A stretch of DNA of 64,000 nucleotides from Lysinibacillus sp. FSL W8-0992 (GCF_038008685.1 NZ_JBBOZQ010000001.1:2294001-2358000); one strand, 5' to 3'; positions 10,351 through 19,567 are shown, counted from the first letter of the stretch. Made by a program: numbers and translations. The notes: generated by a model not told the origin, from the sequence alone.

Positions 10351-10539
10351 ATGAAATTGCTGAAAATTGTATTGAGTTTGTTTATTGTGCTGGTTGGTTC
10401 TTTCTTTTTAAATATTACAGTAAAAGATGAATTACTTAAAAATATTGTATTGAATTTTTTAGGAGTTATATTTTTGTTCGTTGGTTTATTTTATCTGCTT
10501 AAAATAATGAAAGTCCCTAACAAATGTCAAAAGAAATAA
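10351..10539 (+). CDS. small two-helix membrane protein, unknown function
   Basis: 62-residue protein with two hydrophobic helices (about residues 4-22 and 31-51) separated by a charged KDELLKN turn and closed by a basic tail. A strong AGGAGG lies 8 bases before the ATG. It is transcribed away from the broken secreted-protein gene across a 103-base AT-rich intergenic space, and the trp leader follows. Size and topology resemble bacteriocin-immunity or holin-like proteins, but that is only analogy; no family is recognised. Confidence 0.6.
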   Translation: MKLLKIVLSLFIVLVGSFFLNITVKDELLKNIVLNFLGVIFLFVGLFYLLKIMKVPNKCQKK

Positions 10540-10569
10540 GCAACTTTGTAATCTTTTAATCAGAATTGG

Positions 10570-10598
10570 TTGACAATTATTGTAGGGTGGCATAGAAT
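10570..10598 (+). promoter_or_regulatory. sigma-A promoter of the trp operon leader
   Basis: TTGACA at 10570-10575 and TAGAAT at 10593-10598 are separated by 17 bases. Transcription should start near 10605, which sets up a leader of about 500 bases before trpE. Confidence 0.85.
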
Positions 10599-10637
10599 AA
10601 GGCTAACTTTTCGTTCGGATACGGTAGAAGGTCTCGG

Positions 10638-10689
10638 GAGCGAGATCAGCCTAGAACAGATGAGCAGAGCATAGACGAGAATAGCTGAG
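10638..10689 (+). promoter_or_regulatory. phased NAG-triplet array, probable TRAP binding site in trp leader
   Basis: Ten NAG triplets occur at an exact 5-base period (two-base spacers), starting at 10642, 10647, 10652, 10657, 10662, 10667, 10672, 10677, 10682 and 10687. They read GAG, CAG, TAG, CAG, GAG, GAG, TAG, GAG, TAG, GAG. A further GAG sits at 10638, one base out of register, and GAG/TAG/TAG follow at 10704-10712. This is the layout bound by the 11-subunit TRAP (MtrB) ring of B. subtilis: about eleven (G/U)AG repeats with 2-3 base spacers. The array begins about 35-40 bases after the predicted transcription start. No mtrB gene is in the window, so protein binding is inference. Confidence 0.75.
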
Positions 10690-10699
10690 AAATTGTTGA

Positions 10700-11040
10700 A
10701 TAAGAGTAGTAGCATAAGTGTGCAATCTAGAGAGTCAGTGGCTGGTGAAAACTGATTTGTAGCTTATGTGAATGGACTTATGAGAGTTGCTATGCAAATA
10801 GCAAACGGATTCCCCACGTTATCGGGGGTGCTTCATCTTAAACAGTTAACTACACAACTGTTTATTAGACATATGCCTATAAATCTTTCGCACAAAAAAC
10901 ACTGCGATAGATTTTATTTGCTATAGGTAAAAATGATGCACATAAGTGAGAGCTTTATAGCTCTAATATGAGGTGGCAACGCGGTCATGATCGTCCTCTG
11001 TAATTAGGAAAATTCCTTTTTGCAGAGGGCTTTTTTTGTT
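10700..11040 (+). promoter_or_regulatory. tryptophan T-box riboswitch (trp operon leader)
   Basis: Stem I has the lower helix CATAAG/CTTATG (10713-10718 with 10776-10781), an AGAGA-type element and the GGCTGGTGAAA distal loop. The specifier loop GAA-TGG-A places the Trp codon UGG at 10773-10775. Stem III is a C4/G4 hairpin near 10811. Two extra hairpins occupy the linker (10839-10864 and 10871-10914). The T-box sequence AGGTGGCAACGCGG at 10971-10984 departs slightly from the usual AGGGTGGNACCGCG. Its variable base C can pair with the G73 discriminator of tRNA-Trp. Uncharged tRNA-Trp is expected to allow read-through into trpE. Confidence 0.92.
10993..11037 (+). terminator. regulated T-box terminator of the trp leader
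   Basis: 11-bp stem (10993-11003 with 11020-11030, two G-U pairs) followed by seven T. It is mutually exclusive with the T-box antiterminator. Confidence 0.9.
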
Positions 11041-11103
11041 TTGTTTTATGCTTTTGCTAAATCGAGAAACGTAAAATTAATGTTTAAAAGGAGTTTAGTC
11101 GAT

Positions 11104-12477
11104 ATGCAAACAACCAGTTCAAGAACAAAGGTAAAGAAAATAAATGGGGATTCGTTAACGCCAATATTAATTTTTAGACGCTTGCAAGGTACACATAAAT
11201 TTTTGCTAGAAAGTTCAGCACAGCATGAAGGGGCAGGACGCTATTCGTTCATAGGTGCCAATCCTCGAAAAACATATAAAGGTATAGGCGATGAGATTAC
11301 GGAATACTCCTATAAAACGGGAAAAACGTATACACATAAAGGCGACATTTTCGTATTGTTGAAACGCTTGATGCCTCGTATTTCGAATACGACTGAATTT
11401 CCATTTTCAGGTGGTGCAATAGGTTATATTGGCAGTGGTGCTACAAACAATGTAGCAAGAAATCAAGAAATTTTAGAGGGACCAGATATACATTTTCATG
11501 TTTATGAAACAATCGTTGTTTTTGACCACCTAACGGATGAAGTTACATTGATCCATACAAACATCGATGCAGAAAATAAAGAGCCGAATTTAGAGGAATT
11601 GGCTCTGCAGTTATTAACAGGCAAAGAAGTTGAAGATACAACATGGAGCTATCATGCGCTAAAGCCGTTATCAGATAAACAATTTGCAACATCTGTTACA
11701 AACTTAACAGAGACGTTAAGCGAGGAGCATACACGTGTTATTCTTTCCAAACACTTTATAGCTACTATGCATGGAGATGCCTTTGCATTATATCGTCAAT
11801 TACGAAAGAAAAATCCTGCCCCATATATGTATTATGTAACATTTGATGATCATATTGTGATGGGAACATCGCCTGAAAGTTTGGTTCAAGTAAAGGGTGA
11901 ACGTGTTATTGCGATACCTACGGAGGGCTCTTTTCCACGCGGCACAACCAACTTAGAAGATAGAGAAAATGAACGTAAGCTGTACGAAAATACTGAAGTG
12001 AGGAAATCGCATGCAGTTCTTGTTACGGCTGTACAACAAGAGCTAGCAAATGTATGTTTTCGTGATTCTATTCAAGTGATTGATGCGATGAGAATTGAGC
12101 GTTCGAAGCAGAAGCTGCACATGACATCCTATGTAGAAGGGCAACTATTACCGATGCTACATGCAATAGACGTCTTAGCTGCGACAATACCGCCATTTTC
12201 ATCTACATGTATGCCAGATCAACAAATCGAGAGTAATATAGCAAAAACAACGCAAACAGCAGGTGTTTTTGGTGGTGCTATAGGATTTATAGGATTTAAT
12301 GGGCATTTAGATTTTGCATTAACTGGTAAGTCAATTGTTGTTGAAAATGAAACAATGCATATGCAATCCACGATAACGGTAACAAAATATTCAAATGTGA
12401 AAAATGTACTGAAACAAGTAACAGCGGAAGAACAGTCGTTTTTACAACATTTGAAAAATGAAGGTGAGATAAAATGA
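11104..12477 (+). CDS. trpE: anthranilate synthase component I homologue with degenerate active site
   Basis: First gene of the trp operon. The ATG at 11104 follows AAAAGGAG, giving 457 residues; upstream in-frame ATGs lie inside the terminator or lack an RBS. The N-terminal half is TrpE-like: the LLES motif of the Trp feedback site at about 34-37, YSFIGANP, and FSGGAIGYIG. The C-terminal chorismate domain keeps SPE (about 256-258), an LHxxS histidine (about 339) and GGAIGF (390-395). It has lost several normal catalytic blocks. The EH..LVDLGRND block reads KSHAVLVTAVQQEL, PAGTVSGAPK reads PPFSSTCMPDQ, and the terminal AGAGIV..S...E..E block reads STITVTKYSNVKNV. The usual function is anthranilate formation with TrpG, but catalysis by this protein is doubtful. 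No trpG lies in the operon. The end overlaps trpD by 4 bases (ATGA). Confidence 0.85.
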   Translation: MQTTSSRTKVKKINGDSLTPILIFRRLQGTHKFLLESSAQHEGAGRYSFIGANPRKTYKGIGDEITEYSYKTGKTYTHKGDIFVLLKRLMPRISNTTEFPFSGGAIGYIGSGATNNVARNQEILEGPDIHFHVYETIVVFDHLTDEVTLIHTNIDAENKEPNLEELALQLLTGKEVEDTTWSYHALKPLSDKQFATSVTNLTETLSEEHTRVILSKHFIATMHGDAFALYRQLRKKNPAPYMYYVTFDDHIVMGTSPESLVQVKGERVIAIPTEGSFPRGTTNLEDRENERKLYENTEVRKSHAVLVTAVQQELANVCFRDSIQVIDAMRIERSKQKLHMTSYVEGQLLPMLHAIDVLAATIPPFSSTCMPDQQIESNIAKTTQTAGVFGGAIGFIGFNGHLDFALTGKSIVVENETMHMQSTITVTKYSNVKNVLKQVTAEEQSFLQHLKNEGEIK

Positions 12478-13508
12478 TGGAAATGATAAAAAGAAAGGTT
12501 CAGCAGCGTCAGCATTTAATGTACGAGGAAATGATAGAAGCGGCAAAATGGATGTTCCAACAAACTACACCGAAAGAAGAAATAGCTAATTTTTTATTAA
12601 GCTTATCGGCAAAGGGCGAAACGGCTCATGAAGTGGCGGCATTAGCAACGGTTATGCGTTCATTTGCACTGGAAGTACCAGCTAAAGCAGGTGTCTATAT
12701 GGATAACTGTGGTACAGGTGGTGATGGATTAAATACATTTAATATTAGTACTGCATCGGCTTTTGTATTAGCGGGGGCAGGTGTCAAAATGGCTAAGCAT
12801 GGTAATCGTAAAATTTCATCTGCATCAGGTAGTGCGGATGTGTTAGAGGCATTAGGTATTCATACAAATATTTCTATTGAGCAAACGGTAGAGCTTTTAG
12901 AAAAAGAAGGTATTGCTTTTTTATATGCTCCAAATGTACATCCAAAATTGAAGCGTATCGGAGAGGTGCGCCGTGCCTTAGGAAAGCCAACTATTTTTAA
13001 TCTTGTCGGGCCACTGACAAATCCAGTCCCATTATCAACTCAGTTTACTGGCATTAATCGACCAAACTTTGTGATGGAATATGCTTCCGTTTTACAAATG
13101 CTCGGACGTGAGCGAGCGATAGTTGTTTCTGGTCCAATGGGTTTAGATGAAGCGTCACTTGCTGGTCAAAATACATTTGTCTTAGTAGATAAGGGAGATT
13201 TGATTCCGTTTGCCTTAACAGCAGAGGACGCAGGACTTCACTATGCACCTTTAGAAGCGATTCGAGGTGGCAATGCTAACGACAATGCAGCCATTATGCG
13301 CAAATTGCTGGCAGGTGAACAAAGTGCTTATTTTGATACAGTATTGCTAAATGCTGGAATTGGTTTATTTGGCCATGGAATTGCGCAAACCGTCAAAGAA
13401 GGTGTAGCTATTGCTAGGGATAGTATCATCAGCGGACGCGCATTACAAAAATTAGAGGCAGTAGCCGCTTATAGTGAGCAAATTAAAGAGGTGGAGATTG
13501 GGCAATGA
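12474..13508 (+). CDS. trpD: anthranilate phosphoribosyltransferase TrpD
   Basis: Transfers phosphoribosyl from PRPP to anthranilate, the second committed step of tryptophan synthesis. The 344 residues carry the PRPP-binding DNCGTGGDGLNTFNIST at about 82-98, AKHGNR at about 111-116, the SGSADVLEALG stretch, and the metal-site motif GLDEASL near 223-229. These catalytic motifs are intact, unlike those of the upstream trpE product. The start overlaps the trpE stop as ATGA, implying translational coupling. The stop overlaps trpC in the same way. Confidence 0.96.
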   Translation: MMEMIKRKVQQRQHLMYEEMIEAAKWMFQQTTPKEEIANFLLSLSAKGETAHEVAALATVMRSFALEVPAKAGVYMDNCGTGGDGLNTFNISTASAFVLAGAGVKMAKHGNRKISSASGSADVLEALGIHTNISIEQTVELLEKEGIAFLYAPNVHPKLKRIGEVRRALGKPTIFNLVGPLTNPVPLSTQFTGINRPNFVMEYASVLQMLGRERAIVVSGPMGLDEASLAGQNTFVLVDKGDLIPFALTAEDAGLHYAPLEAIRGGNANDNAAIMRKLLAGEQSAYFDTVLLNAGIGLFGHGIAQTVKEGVAIARDSIISGRALQKLEAVAAYSEQIKEVEIGQ

Positions 13509-14296
13509 ATATATTAACTAAAATTATAGAACAGAAAAAAATAGAGGTAGCCGACTTACTTACACAGCCAGATCCATTAGCCGATTTCAACGAAATAAAG
13601 CGCAACTCTCTTTTTGCAACGTTAAACACTGCTGACACCTTGCAAGTCATTGCGGAAATGAAACGTGCTTCTCCGTCGAAGGGCCTTATTGCACAAGGCG
13701 CTGATCCTGTAAAACAGGCGAAAATTTATGCTGAAGCAGGTGCAGCAGCTATTTCGGTCTTAACTGACAAAGCATTTTTTCAAGGTTCGTTTGAAGATTT
13801 GGCTGCAGTTGCGAAAGCTGTGCAAACACCATTACTTTGTAAAGATTTTATGATTGATCGTGTGCAAATTCGATTTGCCAAGGCTGCTGGGGCATCTATT
13901 ATTTTACTAATTGTTGCAGCACTTGACGATGTAACGTTACAAGAATTATTTAGCTTTGCAACAAGCTTGGGGCTAGAAGTGCTAGTAGAAGTTCATGATG
14001 TTGAAGAGCTTGAACGAGCACTAGCTCTAGGTGCGAAGTTAATTGGTGTCAACAATCGAGATTTACGCACATTTGAAGTAGATTTAGCACGTACGAAAGA
14101 AATTGCAGAGGCTTTTCCATTTGAGGAGCAACGGGTGCTGATTAGTGAAAGCGGCATTTGGCACAATGAAGATGCTAAAAAGGTTGCGGCAATGGGCGCA
14201 AGTGCTGTGCTTGTAGGAGAATCATTAATGCGCAGTGGCGATGCAGGTAGTGCACTTCGACAATTACAAGTAAATAAAGAGGGTGCATCAGTATGA
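13505..14296 (+). CDS. trpC: indole-3-glycerol-phosphate synthase TrpC
   Basis: TIM-barrel enzyme closing the indole ring: CdRP to indole-3-glycerol phosphate plus CO2 and water. The 263 residues have EMKRASPSKG near 50-59, LCKDFMID near 117-124 with the catalytic lysine, LIGVNNRDLRTF near 180-191 and LISESGI near 215-221. ATGA overlaps at both ends (trpD stop, trpF start) show a tightly coupled operon. Confidence 0.97.
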   Translation: MNILTKIIEQKKIEVADLLTQPDPLADFNEIKRNSLFATLNTADTLQVIAEMKRASPSKGLIAQGADPVKQAKIYAEAGAAAISVLTDKAFFQGSFEDLAAVAKAVQTPLLCKDFMIDRVQIRFAKAAGASIILLIVAALDDVTLQELFSFATSLGLEVLVEVHDVEELERALALGAKLIGVNNRDLRTFEVDLARTKEIAEAFPFEEQRVLISESGIWHNEDAKKVAAMGASAVLVGESLMRSGDAGSALRQLQVNKEGASV

Positions 14297-14907
14297 CGAA
14301 AGTAAAAATTTGCGGTTTGAAAGAAGTACAGCATGTGAAAGCGGCGGTGCAAGCAGGAGCGGATGCCATCGGTTTTGTCTTTGCACCAAGTAAACGCCAA
14401 GTGTCCATAGAACAGGCGCAACAATTGGCACAGCATGTACCTGAAGGAATTATGAAAATAGGTGTTTTTGTTAATCCAACACCTGAGGAATTACAACTAG
14501 CCGTCTCGAGTGTGCCATTGGATTATGTGCAGTATCATGGCGAGGAAACGCCGAACTTTATTGTTCAGCAAGGCTATCCTTCGATTAAGGCTCTTTCTGT
14601 CCATTGCGCGGAGGACGTGCAGGCGGCGACCAACTATGATGTTGACTATTATTTATTCGACGCTCCTGGCACGGATTATAAAGGCGGAAGTGGTCATACG
14701 TTTGATTGGACATTACTTGAGGCAGCCGGCATCCAACGTGACAAACTAATACTAGCAGGTGGCTTAAAATTAGAAAATATTCAAGAGGCGCTGTCACTTG
14801 TATCACCTTCTATGGTAGATGTTTCAAGCGGTGTTGAGACAGAGGGTAGCAAAGACACGAAAAAAATAGAAGCATTTTTACAAGCAGTAAAGAGGGGGAG
14901 AGCATAA
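14293..14907 (+). CDS. trpF: phosphoribosylanthranilate isomerase TrpF
   Basis: Amadori isomerase converting PRA to CdRP. 204 residues with KICGLK at about 4-9 (catalytic cysteine C6), [16 protein letters not shown] at 21-36, [10 protein letters not shown], the catalytic aspartate in YLFDAPG, and [10 protein letters not shown] near the phosphate site. It is separate from trpC, as in B. subtilis and unlike E. coli. It overlaps trpC by 4 bases and trpB by 1 base. Confidence 0.96.
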   Translation: MTKVKICGLKEVQHVKAAVQAGADAIGFVFAPSKRQVSIEQAQQLAQHVPEGIMKIGVFVNPTPEELQLAVSSVPLDYVQYHGEETPNFIVQQGYPSIKALSVHCAEDVQAATNYDVDYYLFDAPGTDYKGGSGHTFDWTLLEAAGIQRDKLILAGGLKLENIQEALSLVSPSMVDVSSGVETEGSKDTKKIEAFLQAVKRGRA

Positions 14908-16115
14908 TGACAAATTCAATCGCAAATAGTGTACCGACGAAGGAAGGGCGTTACGGGAAATTTGGCGGACAGTATGTTCCAGAAACATTAATGACGGCAT
15001 TAATAGAATTAGAAGCATCTTTTGATAAGGCGATGGCAGATCCAATATTCACAAACGAGCTAGCTTATTATTTACAGGAATATGTAGGTCGTGAGACACC
15101 GCTGTACTATGCTGAAAATTTAACAAAAGAGCTTGGTGGAGCAAAAATCTATTTGAAGCGTGAAGATTTAAATCATACAGGCGCTCATAAGATTAATAAT
15201 GCTATTGGTCAAGCGCTTCTTGCCAAGCGCATGGGTAAAAAGAAAATAGTGGCGGAAACGGGAGCAGGACAACATGGAGTAGCGACAGCGACTGCTTGTG
15301 CATTGTTAAATCTGGAATGTGTTGTTTTTATGGGTGCTGAAGATATCAAACGACAACAATTAAATGTTTTTCGTATGGAACTACTTGGCACAAAGGTAGA
15401 GTCTGTTGAAACAGGTTCGAAAACGCTAAAAGATGCAGTTAATGCTGCTCTTCGTTACTGGGTGACGAATGTCGAAGATACACATTATATTTTAGGTTCA
15501 GCTCTAGGTCCTCATCCTTTCCCGAAAATAGTGCGTGATTTCCAACGTATCATTGGTGTGGAGACAAGAGCACAAGTCCTTGCAAAAGAAGGACGTTTAC
15601 CAGATGCCGTTGTCGCTTGTATAGGCGGTGGCAGTAATGCTATTGGCATGTTCCATCCATTTGTCGATGATGAATCGGTAGCGTTATACGGTGTAGAAGC
15701 AGCTGGAAGTGGTATTGATACAGGGAAACACGCTGCGGCCATTGCAGGTGGTCAGTTAGGCGTTCTTCACGGAGCATACATGTATTTACTTCAAGATGAC
15801 AATGGTTTTGTTCAGGAGGCACATTCCATTTCAGCTGGTCTTGATTACCCTGGTAAGGGGCCAGAGCATTGTTATTTGCATGATATCGGACGCGCAAATT
15901 TTGATTCTATTACAGATGATGAAGCGCTTGAAGGTCTACAATTATTAAGTCGCACAGAAGGTATTTTACCGGCTCTGGAAAGTGCACATGCTATTGCGTA
16001 TACAGCAAAGCTTGCAAAAGAAATGAATGCTGGTGATATCATTGTTGTTTGTTTATCAGGCCGCGGTGATAAGGATGTACATACTGTTCGTGCAGTACTT
16101 GGAGGTGATAAATAA
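14907..16115 (+). CDS. trpB: tryptophan synthase beta subunit TrpB
   Basis: PLP enzyme condensing indole with serine. The 402 residues match the family. [11 protein letters not shown] sits at about 16-26, the PLP-lysine motif HTGAHKINN near 90-98, the [14 protein letters not shown] loop near 112-125, and the phosphate-binding [10 protein letters not shown] near 235-244. The product works as an alpha2beta2 complex with the adjacent TrpA and channels indole. ATG overlaps the trpF stop by one base and the stop overlaps trpA by one base. Confidence 0.98.
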   Translation: MTNSIANSVPTKEGRYGKFGGQYVPETLMTALIELEASFDKAMADPIFTNELAYYLQEYVGRETPLYYAENLTKELGGAKIYLKREDLNHTGAHKINNAIGQALLAKRMGKKKIVAETGAGQHGVATATACALLNLECVVFMGAEDIKRQQLNVFRMELLGTKVESVETGSKTLKDAVNAALRYWVTNVEDTHYILGSALGPHPFPKIVRDFQRIIGVETRAQVLAKEGRLPDAVVACIGGGSNAIGMFHPFVDDESVALYGVEAAGSGIDTGKHAAAIAGGQLGVLHGAYMYLLQDDNGFVQEAHSISAGLDYPGKGPEHCYLHDIGRANFDSITDDEALEGLQLLSRTEGILPALESAHAIAYTAKLAKEMNAGDIIVVCLSGRGDKDVHTVRAVLGGDK

Positions 16116-16897
16116 TGACAACATTACAGCAGGCAATTGATCAAGTGAACAACGCTGGTAATAAAGCATTTGTGCCCTATATTATGGCAGGAGATGGTGG
16201 GCTTGAAACGTTAAAGCCAACTATTTTGTCATTACAAAAAATGGGTGTGACAGCCATTGAAGTGGGTATTCCTTTTACCGATCCTGTTGCGGATGGTCCT
16301 ACGATAGAGCAGGCAGGAGAACGAGCTTTGGCAGAAGGTGTAACATTGCGAAAAGTTCTAGAAGCGCTTGCCTCATTCCGTCAAGAGATTACAGTTCCAT
16401 TAGTCATTATGACATATTTTAATCCCGTTTTAGCTTATGGTTTAGAGCGATTTGCCATCGCTTGTGTAGCAGGGGGGATAAAAGGGTTAATCGTTCCTGA
16501 TGTACCACTAGAGGAAAGTGAAATACTTCGTCAAACTTTAAATCCTCATGGTGTTGACATTGTACAACTTGTATCGTTAACAAGCCCACCAGAGCGAATT
16601 GCTCGTATAGCAGCGGCTAGTCAAGGTTTCGTTTATGCAGTAACTGTGAATGGTATTACTGGGGCTCGCGCAAGCTTTGCAGATGATTTAGAAGGTCATT
16701 TTACACGTTTGCGTAATATGAGTCACATACCTGTGTTAGCTGGCTTTGGTATTTCAACGCCTCAACAAGTGGTGAGCATGGGTGCCCTTGGCAATGGCGT
16801 AATTGTAGGCAGTACAATAGTGGCGGCTTTGCATGAAGGAAATGTTGCTAAAATCGAAGCATTAGTCGCAGCCTCAAAAGGAATTGAAATTGTTTGA
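16115..16897 (+). CDS. trpA: tryptophan synthase alpha subunit TrpA
   Basis: TIM-barrel lyase releasing indole from indole-3-glycerol phosphate for TrpB. The 260 residues include the catalytic glutamate and aspartate in AIEVGIPFTDPVADGP near 48-63, a YFNPVLAYG segment, and GFGISTPQQV near 210-219. The final codons and stop (EIV-stop) are built from one copy of a dispersed intergenic repeat (AATTGTTTGAGTGCCTGGCAC), so the repeat may have replaced the original 3' end. It is the last gene of the trp operon; a terminator follows 145 bases downstream. Confidence 0.96.
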   Translation: MTTLQQAIDQVNNAGNKAFVPYIMAGDGGLETLKPTILSLQKMGVTAIEVGIPFTDPVADGPTIEQAGERALAEGVTLRKVLEALASFRQEITVPLVIMTYFNPVLAYGLERFAIACVAGGIKGLIVPDVPLEESEILRQTLNPHGVDIVQLVSLTSPPERIARIAAASQGFVYAVTVNGITGARASFADDLEGHFTRLRNMSHIPVLAGFGISTPQQVVSMGALGNGVIVGSTIVAALHEGNVAKIEALVAASKGIEIV

Positions 16898-17020
16898 GTG
16901 CCTGGCACTTCGCTTGGGCATTTGTAAGCCGCAACAATCGCTTGCGCACGGCCTGTTGCGATGCACTCGTCGCTTCCTCCGCTCTAATCAACTAAAATTG
17001 TTTGAGTGCCTGGCACTTTA
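16888..17020 (+). repeat. pair of direct intergenic repeats (family A) downstream of trpA
   Basis: Two direct copies of AATTGTTTGAGTGCCTGGCA + CTT lie at 16888-16910 and 16996-17018, 108 bases apart. Each contains the near-perfect palindrome AGTGCC-T-GGCACT. The segment between them is richer in G+C than its surroundings and has its own hairpin arms (GCAAC...GTTGC around 16932-16960). The same unit occurs at 20123-20149 (inverted), 46059 and 46181. The first copy overlaps the trpA stop codon. Confidence 0.85.
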
Positions 17021-17041
17021 TTTGTCGCCGTCCACTCCGAA

Positions 17042-17069
17042 GTCTACTCTTTTTTAGAGTAGGCTTTTT
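17042..17069 (+). terminator. terminator of the trp operon
   Basis: 9-bp stem GTCTACTCT/AGAGTAGGC (17042-17050 with 17056-17064, one G-U pair), loop of five T, followed by a T-run. Confidence 0.8.
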
Positions 17070-17213
17070 AATATGCGGAAGGAGAGTGTCTTGCATGTTA
17101 GAAATAACGAAAAAATAGACAATCTATTAAATCAGGATAAATCTAGTAAGCTAGTGGATAGTGCGAACATGCTCGATTTTCGGTATAATAGCCTTCGTGA
17201 GGAAGTGAGAAAT

Positions 17214-19553
17214 ATGATTTTATCGAAAAAAAGATGGCAGGTCGAGCGTCCAGACGCACAACTTGTACAAACATTACAAAATGACTTACAACTTTCTGCT
17301 ATTGCGGCGAAAATTTTGGTGGCCCGAGGCTGTTCAACATCAGCTGATGCAGAAAGCTTATTAAATATGACAGAAGCAAATATACATGATCCGTTTTTAA
17401 TGCATGGTATGGCAGAAGCGGTAGAGCGCATCCAGAAAGCGCTTGAAAATAATGAGAAAATTTTAGTTTACGGAGATTATGATGCCGATGGTGTGACAAG
17501 TACGACGGTCATGCTCAATGTACTACAAGACCTTGGAGCAGATGTGTCTTTTAAAATACCTAATCGTTTTTTACATGGCTATGGTCCGAACGAAGCGTTA
17601 TTTCGTGAAGCCTATGAAGAGGGCATTCAATTAATACTAACGGTGGATAATGGTATCTCAGGTATTGAACCGATTCGAGTGGCAAAGGAACTTGGAATGG
17701 ATGTGATTGTGACAGATCACCATGAGCCTGGAGAAGAGTTACCACAAGCGGATATCATTTTACATCCACGTGTACCTGAGGGTCATTATCCGTTTGGTGA
17801 GCTGGCGGGTGTTGGTGTGGCATTTAAATTAGCGCATGCCCTATATGGTGAGCTGCCAACACATTTATTTGAGTTTGTGGCAATTGGTACCGTTGCCGAT
17901 TTAGTACCACTAGTCGACGAAAACCGTTATCTTGTAAAACGTGGCATTGAGGAAATGAGACGTTCACTTAGCCCATGGATACAGGCAATGTGCGAAGTAG
18001 CAAGTGCAGAGCAAGCCACTATCAATGAAGAAACGATTGGCTTTTATTTTGGGCCACGTTTAAATGCAGTTGGGCGACTTGGCGAAGCGTCTCCAGCTGT
18101 TGAGTTACTAATGGCAGAGGATGCACCAAAGGCGACAGCTCTAGCGAAACAGCTGAATGGATGTAATACAGAACGTAAAGATATCGTGAAAAGTATTACA
18201 GATGAGGCGATAGCCTTAATCGAAGCAGATGAAAAGATTGGGGATTCACTTGTTTTAGTTGTAGCAGGGGAAGGCTGGAATGCTGGCGTTGTAGGTATTG
18301 TAGCATCAAGACTTGTTGAACTTTATTATCGTCCAACAATTGTCCTGTCACTAGACTTTGAGAAAGGGACAGCAAAAGGGTCTGCACGTAGTATTGAAGG
18401 GTTCCATTTATATAATGAATTGGCGAAAAACAGAGACATTTTACCACATTTCGGCGGACATCCGATGGCAGCGGGAATGACGTTACCATTGGAGCATGTA
18501 GATGAACTGCGAGCGCGTTTGGATGTACAAGCAAGAGAATGCTTAACAGAAGAGCAATTAACGCCCGTTGTTTCAATTGATATTCCGCTTAAAATTGATG
18601 AGATTTCTGCGGATGCCATAGAAGAAATTGCGACGCTCGGCCCGTTCGGCACAGATTTCCAGAAACCAGTGTATGTACTTGAAGATGTGGAAATTGCATC
18701 GATGCGTAAAATTGGTGCTGCTGAAAATCACATTAAAATGGAATTAACAGACGGCCTTGAGAAATTGGATAGTGTAGGTTTTAATAAAGGGCATTTGTAT
18801 AATGAGCTGACATACGGCATTAAAGTATCGTTTATTGGCGATCTTCAAATTAATGAGTGGCAAGGACGTAAAAAGCCACAATTTATGATTGAGGATGTTC
18901 AAACGACAGAGTGGCAATTATTTGATATTCGTGGAATTCGTCAAACATCTCGTTGGTTGCATACAGTGCCAAAAGAGGAAGCTATTTTTTATGCATTCCG
19001 TCCTGAGACGATGAGCTATTATCACTCATTGTTAGATGTGCCAATTCAATTAGTTGATGCTGAGCTGACCAATGTAGAGCAAACGAATTATATTGTGTTG
19101 CTCGATTTACCACACAACGTTCAATTATTAGAAAATGTATTACAAAAAACTGCACCTTCCCGTATTTATGCTCATTTTTATATGCCAGATTCCCAGTACT
19201 TCAACGGAATGCCTACGCGTGAACAATTTGCCTGGTACTATAAATTTCTAAAGCAACGCCCTGCATTTCCATTAGATATGCATTTAACGGATTTAGCAAA
19301 GCATACGGGTTGGCCGTTAGAAGCATTAAAATTTATGACACAGGTGTTTTTTGAGCTTAATTTTGTTAGAATGGAGAGTGGACTGACGACTGTCAACGTG
19401 AATGCGCCGAAAACGGCATTAACTGAGGCGCCGTCTTACAAACAACGTTCAGAACAGATTGAAATAGAGCAAAAACTTGTCTATGCACCATATATAGAGC
19501 TAAAGCAATGGTTTGATGAACGATTAAATTTATATACGAATACAATTTCGTAG
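17214..19553 (+). CDS. recJ: single-stranded-DNA-specific exonuclease RecJ
   Basis: 5'-3' single-strand exonuclease of the DHH family, used in recombination and mismatch repair. ATG 17214 gives 779 residues, close to B. subtilis RecJ. It is preferred over an in-frame ATG at 17073, which lies next to the trp terminator. A TATAAT box at 17184-17189 and a GAAGTGAGA ribosome site precede it. Motifs: VYGDYDADG at about 85-93, TDHHEPG with DHH at 168-170, GPRLNAVGR near 290, and the DHHA1 GGHPMAAGM near 420. The long C-terminal OB and extra domains are typical of Bacillales RecJ. apt follows 14 bases later. Confidence 0.95.
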   Translation: MILSKKRWQVERPDAQLVQTLQNDLQLSAIAAKILVARGCSTSADAESLLNMTEANIHDPFLMHGMAEAVERIQKALENNEKILVYGDYDADGVTSTTVMLNVLQDLGADVSFKIPNRFLHGYGPNEALFREAYEEGIQLILTVDNGISGIEPIRVAKELGMDVIVTDHHEPGEELPQADIILHPRVPEGHYPFGELAGVGVAFKLAHALYGELPTHLFEFVAIGTVADLVPLVDENRYLVKRGIEEMRRSLSPWIQAMCEVASAEQATINEETIGFYFGPRLNAVGRLGEASPAVELLMAEDAPKATALAKQLNGCNTERKDIVKSITDEAIALIEADEKIGDSLVLVVAGEGWNAGVVGIVASRLVELYYRPTIVLSLDFEKGTAKGSARSIEGFHLYNELAKNRDILPHFGGHPMAAGMTLPLEHVDELRARLDVQARECLTEEQLTPVVSIDIPLKIDEISADAIEEIATLGPFGTDFQKPVYVLEDVEIASMRKIGAAENHIKMELTDGLEKLDSVGFNKGHLYNELTYGIKVSFIGDLQINEWQGRKKPQFMIEDVQTTEWQLFDIRGIRQTSRWLHTVPKEEAIFYAFRPETMSYYHSLLDVPIQLVDAELTNVEQTNYIVLLDLPHNVQLLENVLQKTAPSRIYAHFYMPDSQYFNGMPTREQFAWYYKFLKQRPAFPLDMHLTDLAKHTGWPLEALKFMTQVFFELNFVRMESGLTTVNVNAPKTALTEAPSYKQRSEQIEIEQKLVYAPYIELKQWFDERLNLYTNTIS

Positions 19554-19567
19554 GAGGAGCAAGAACT

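Noticed and set aside
11020-11103. Longer trpE start inside the T-box terminator
   Set aside because: Would translate through the terminator hairpin and lacks an RBS; ATG 11104 has AAAAGGAG at good distance.
17073-17213. 47-residue N-terminal extension of recJ
   Set aside because: The extension is not RecJ-like and starts next to the trp terminator; ATG 17214 gives the usual family length.
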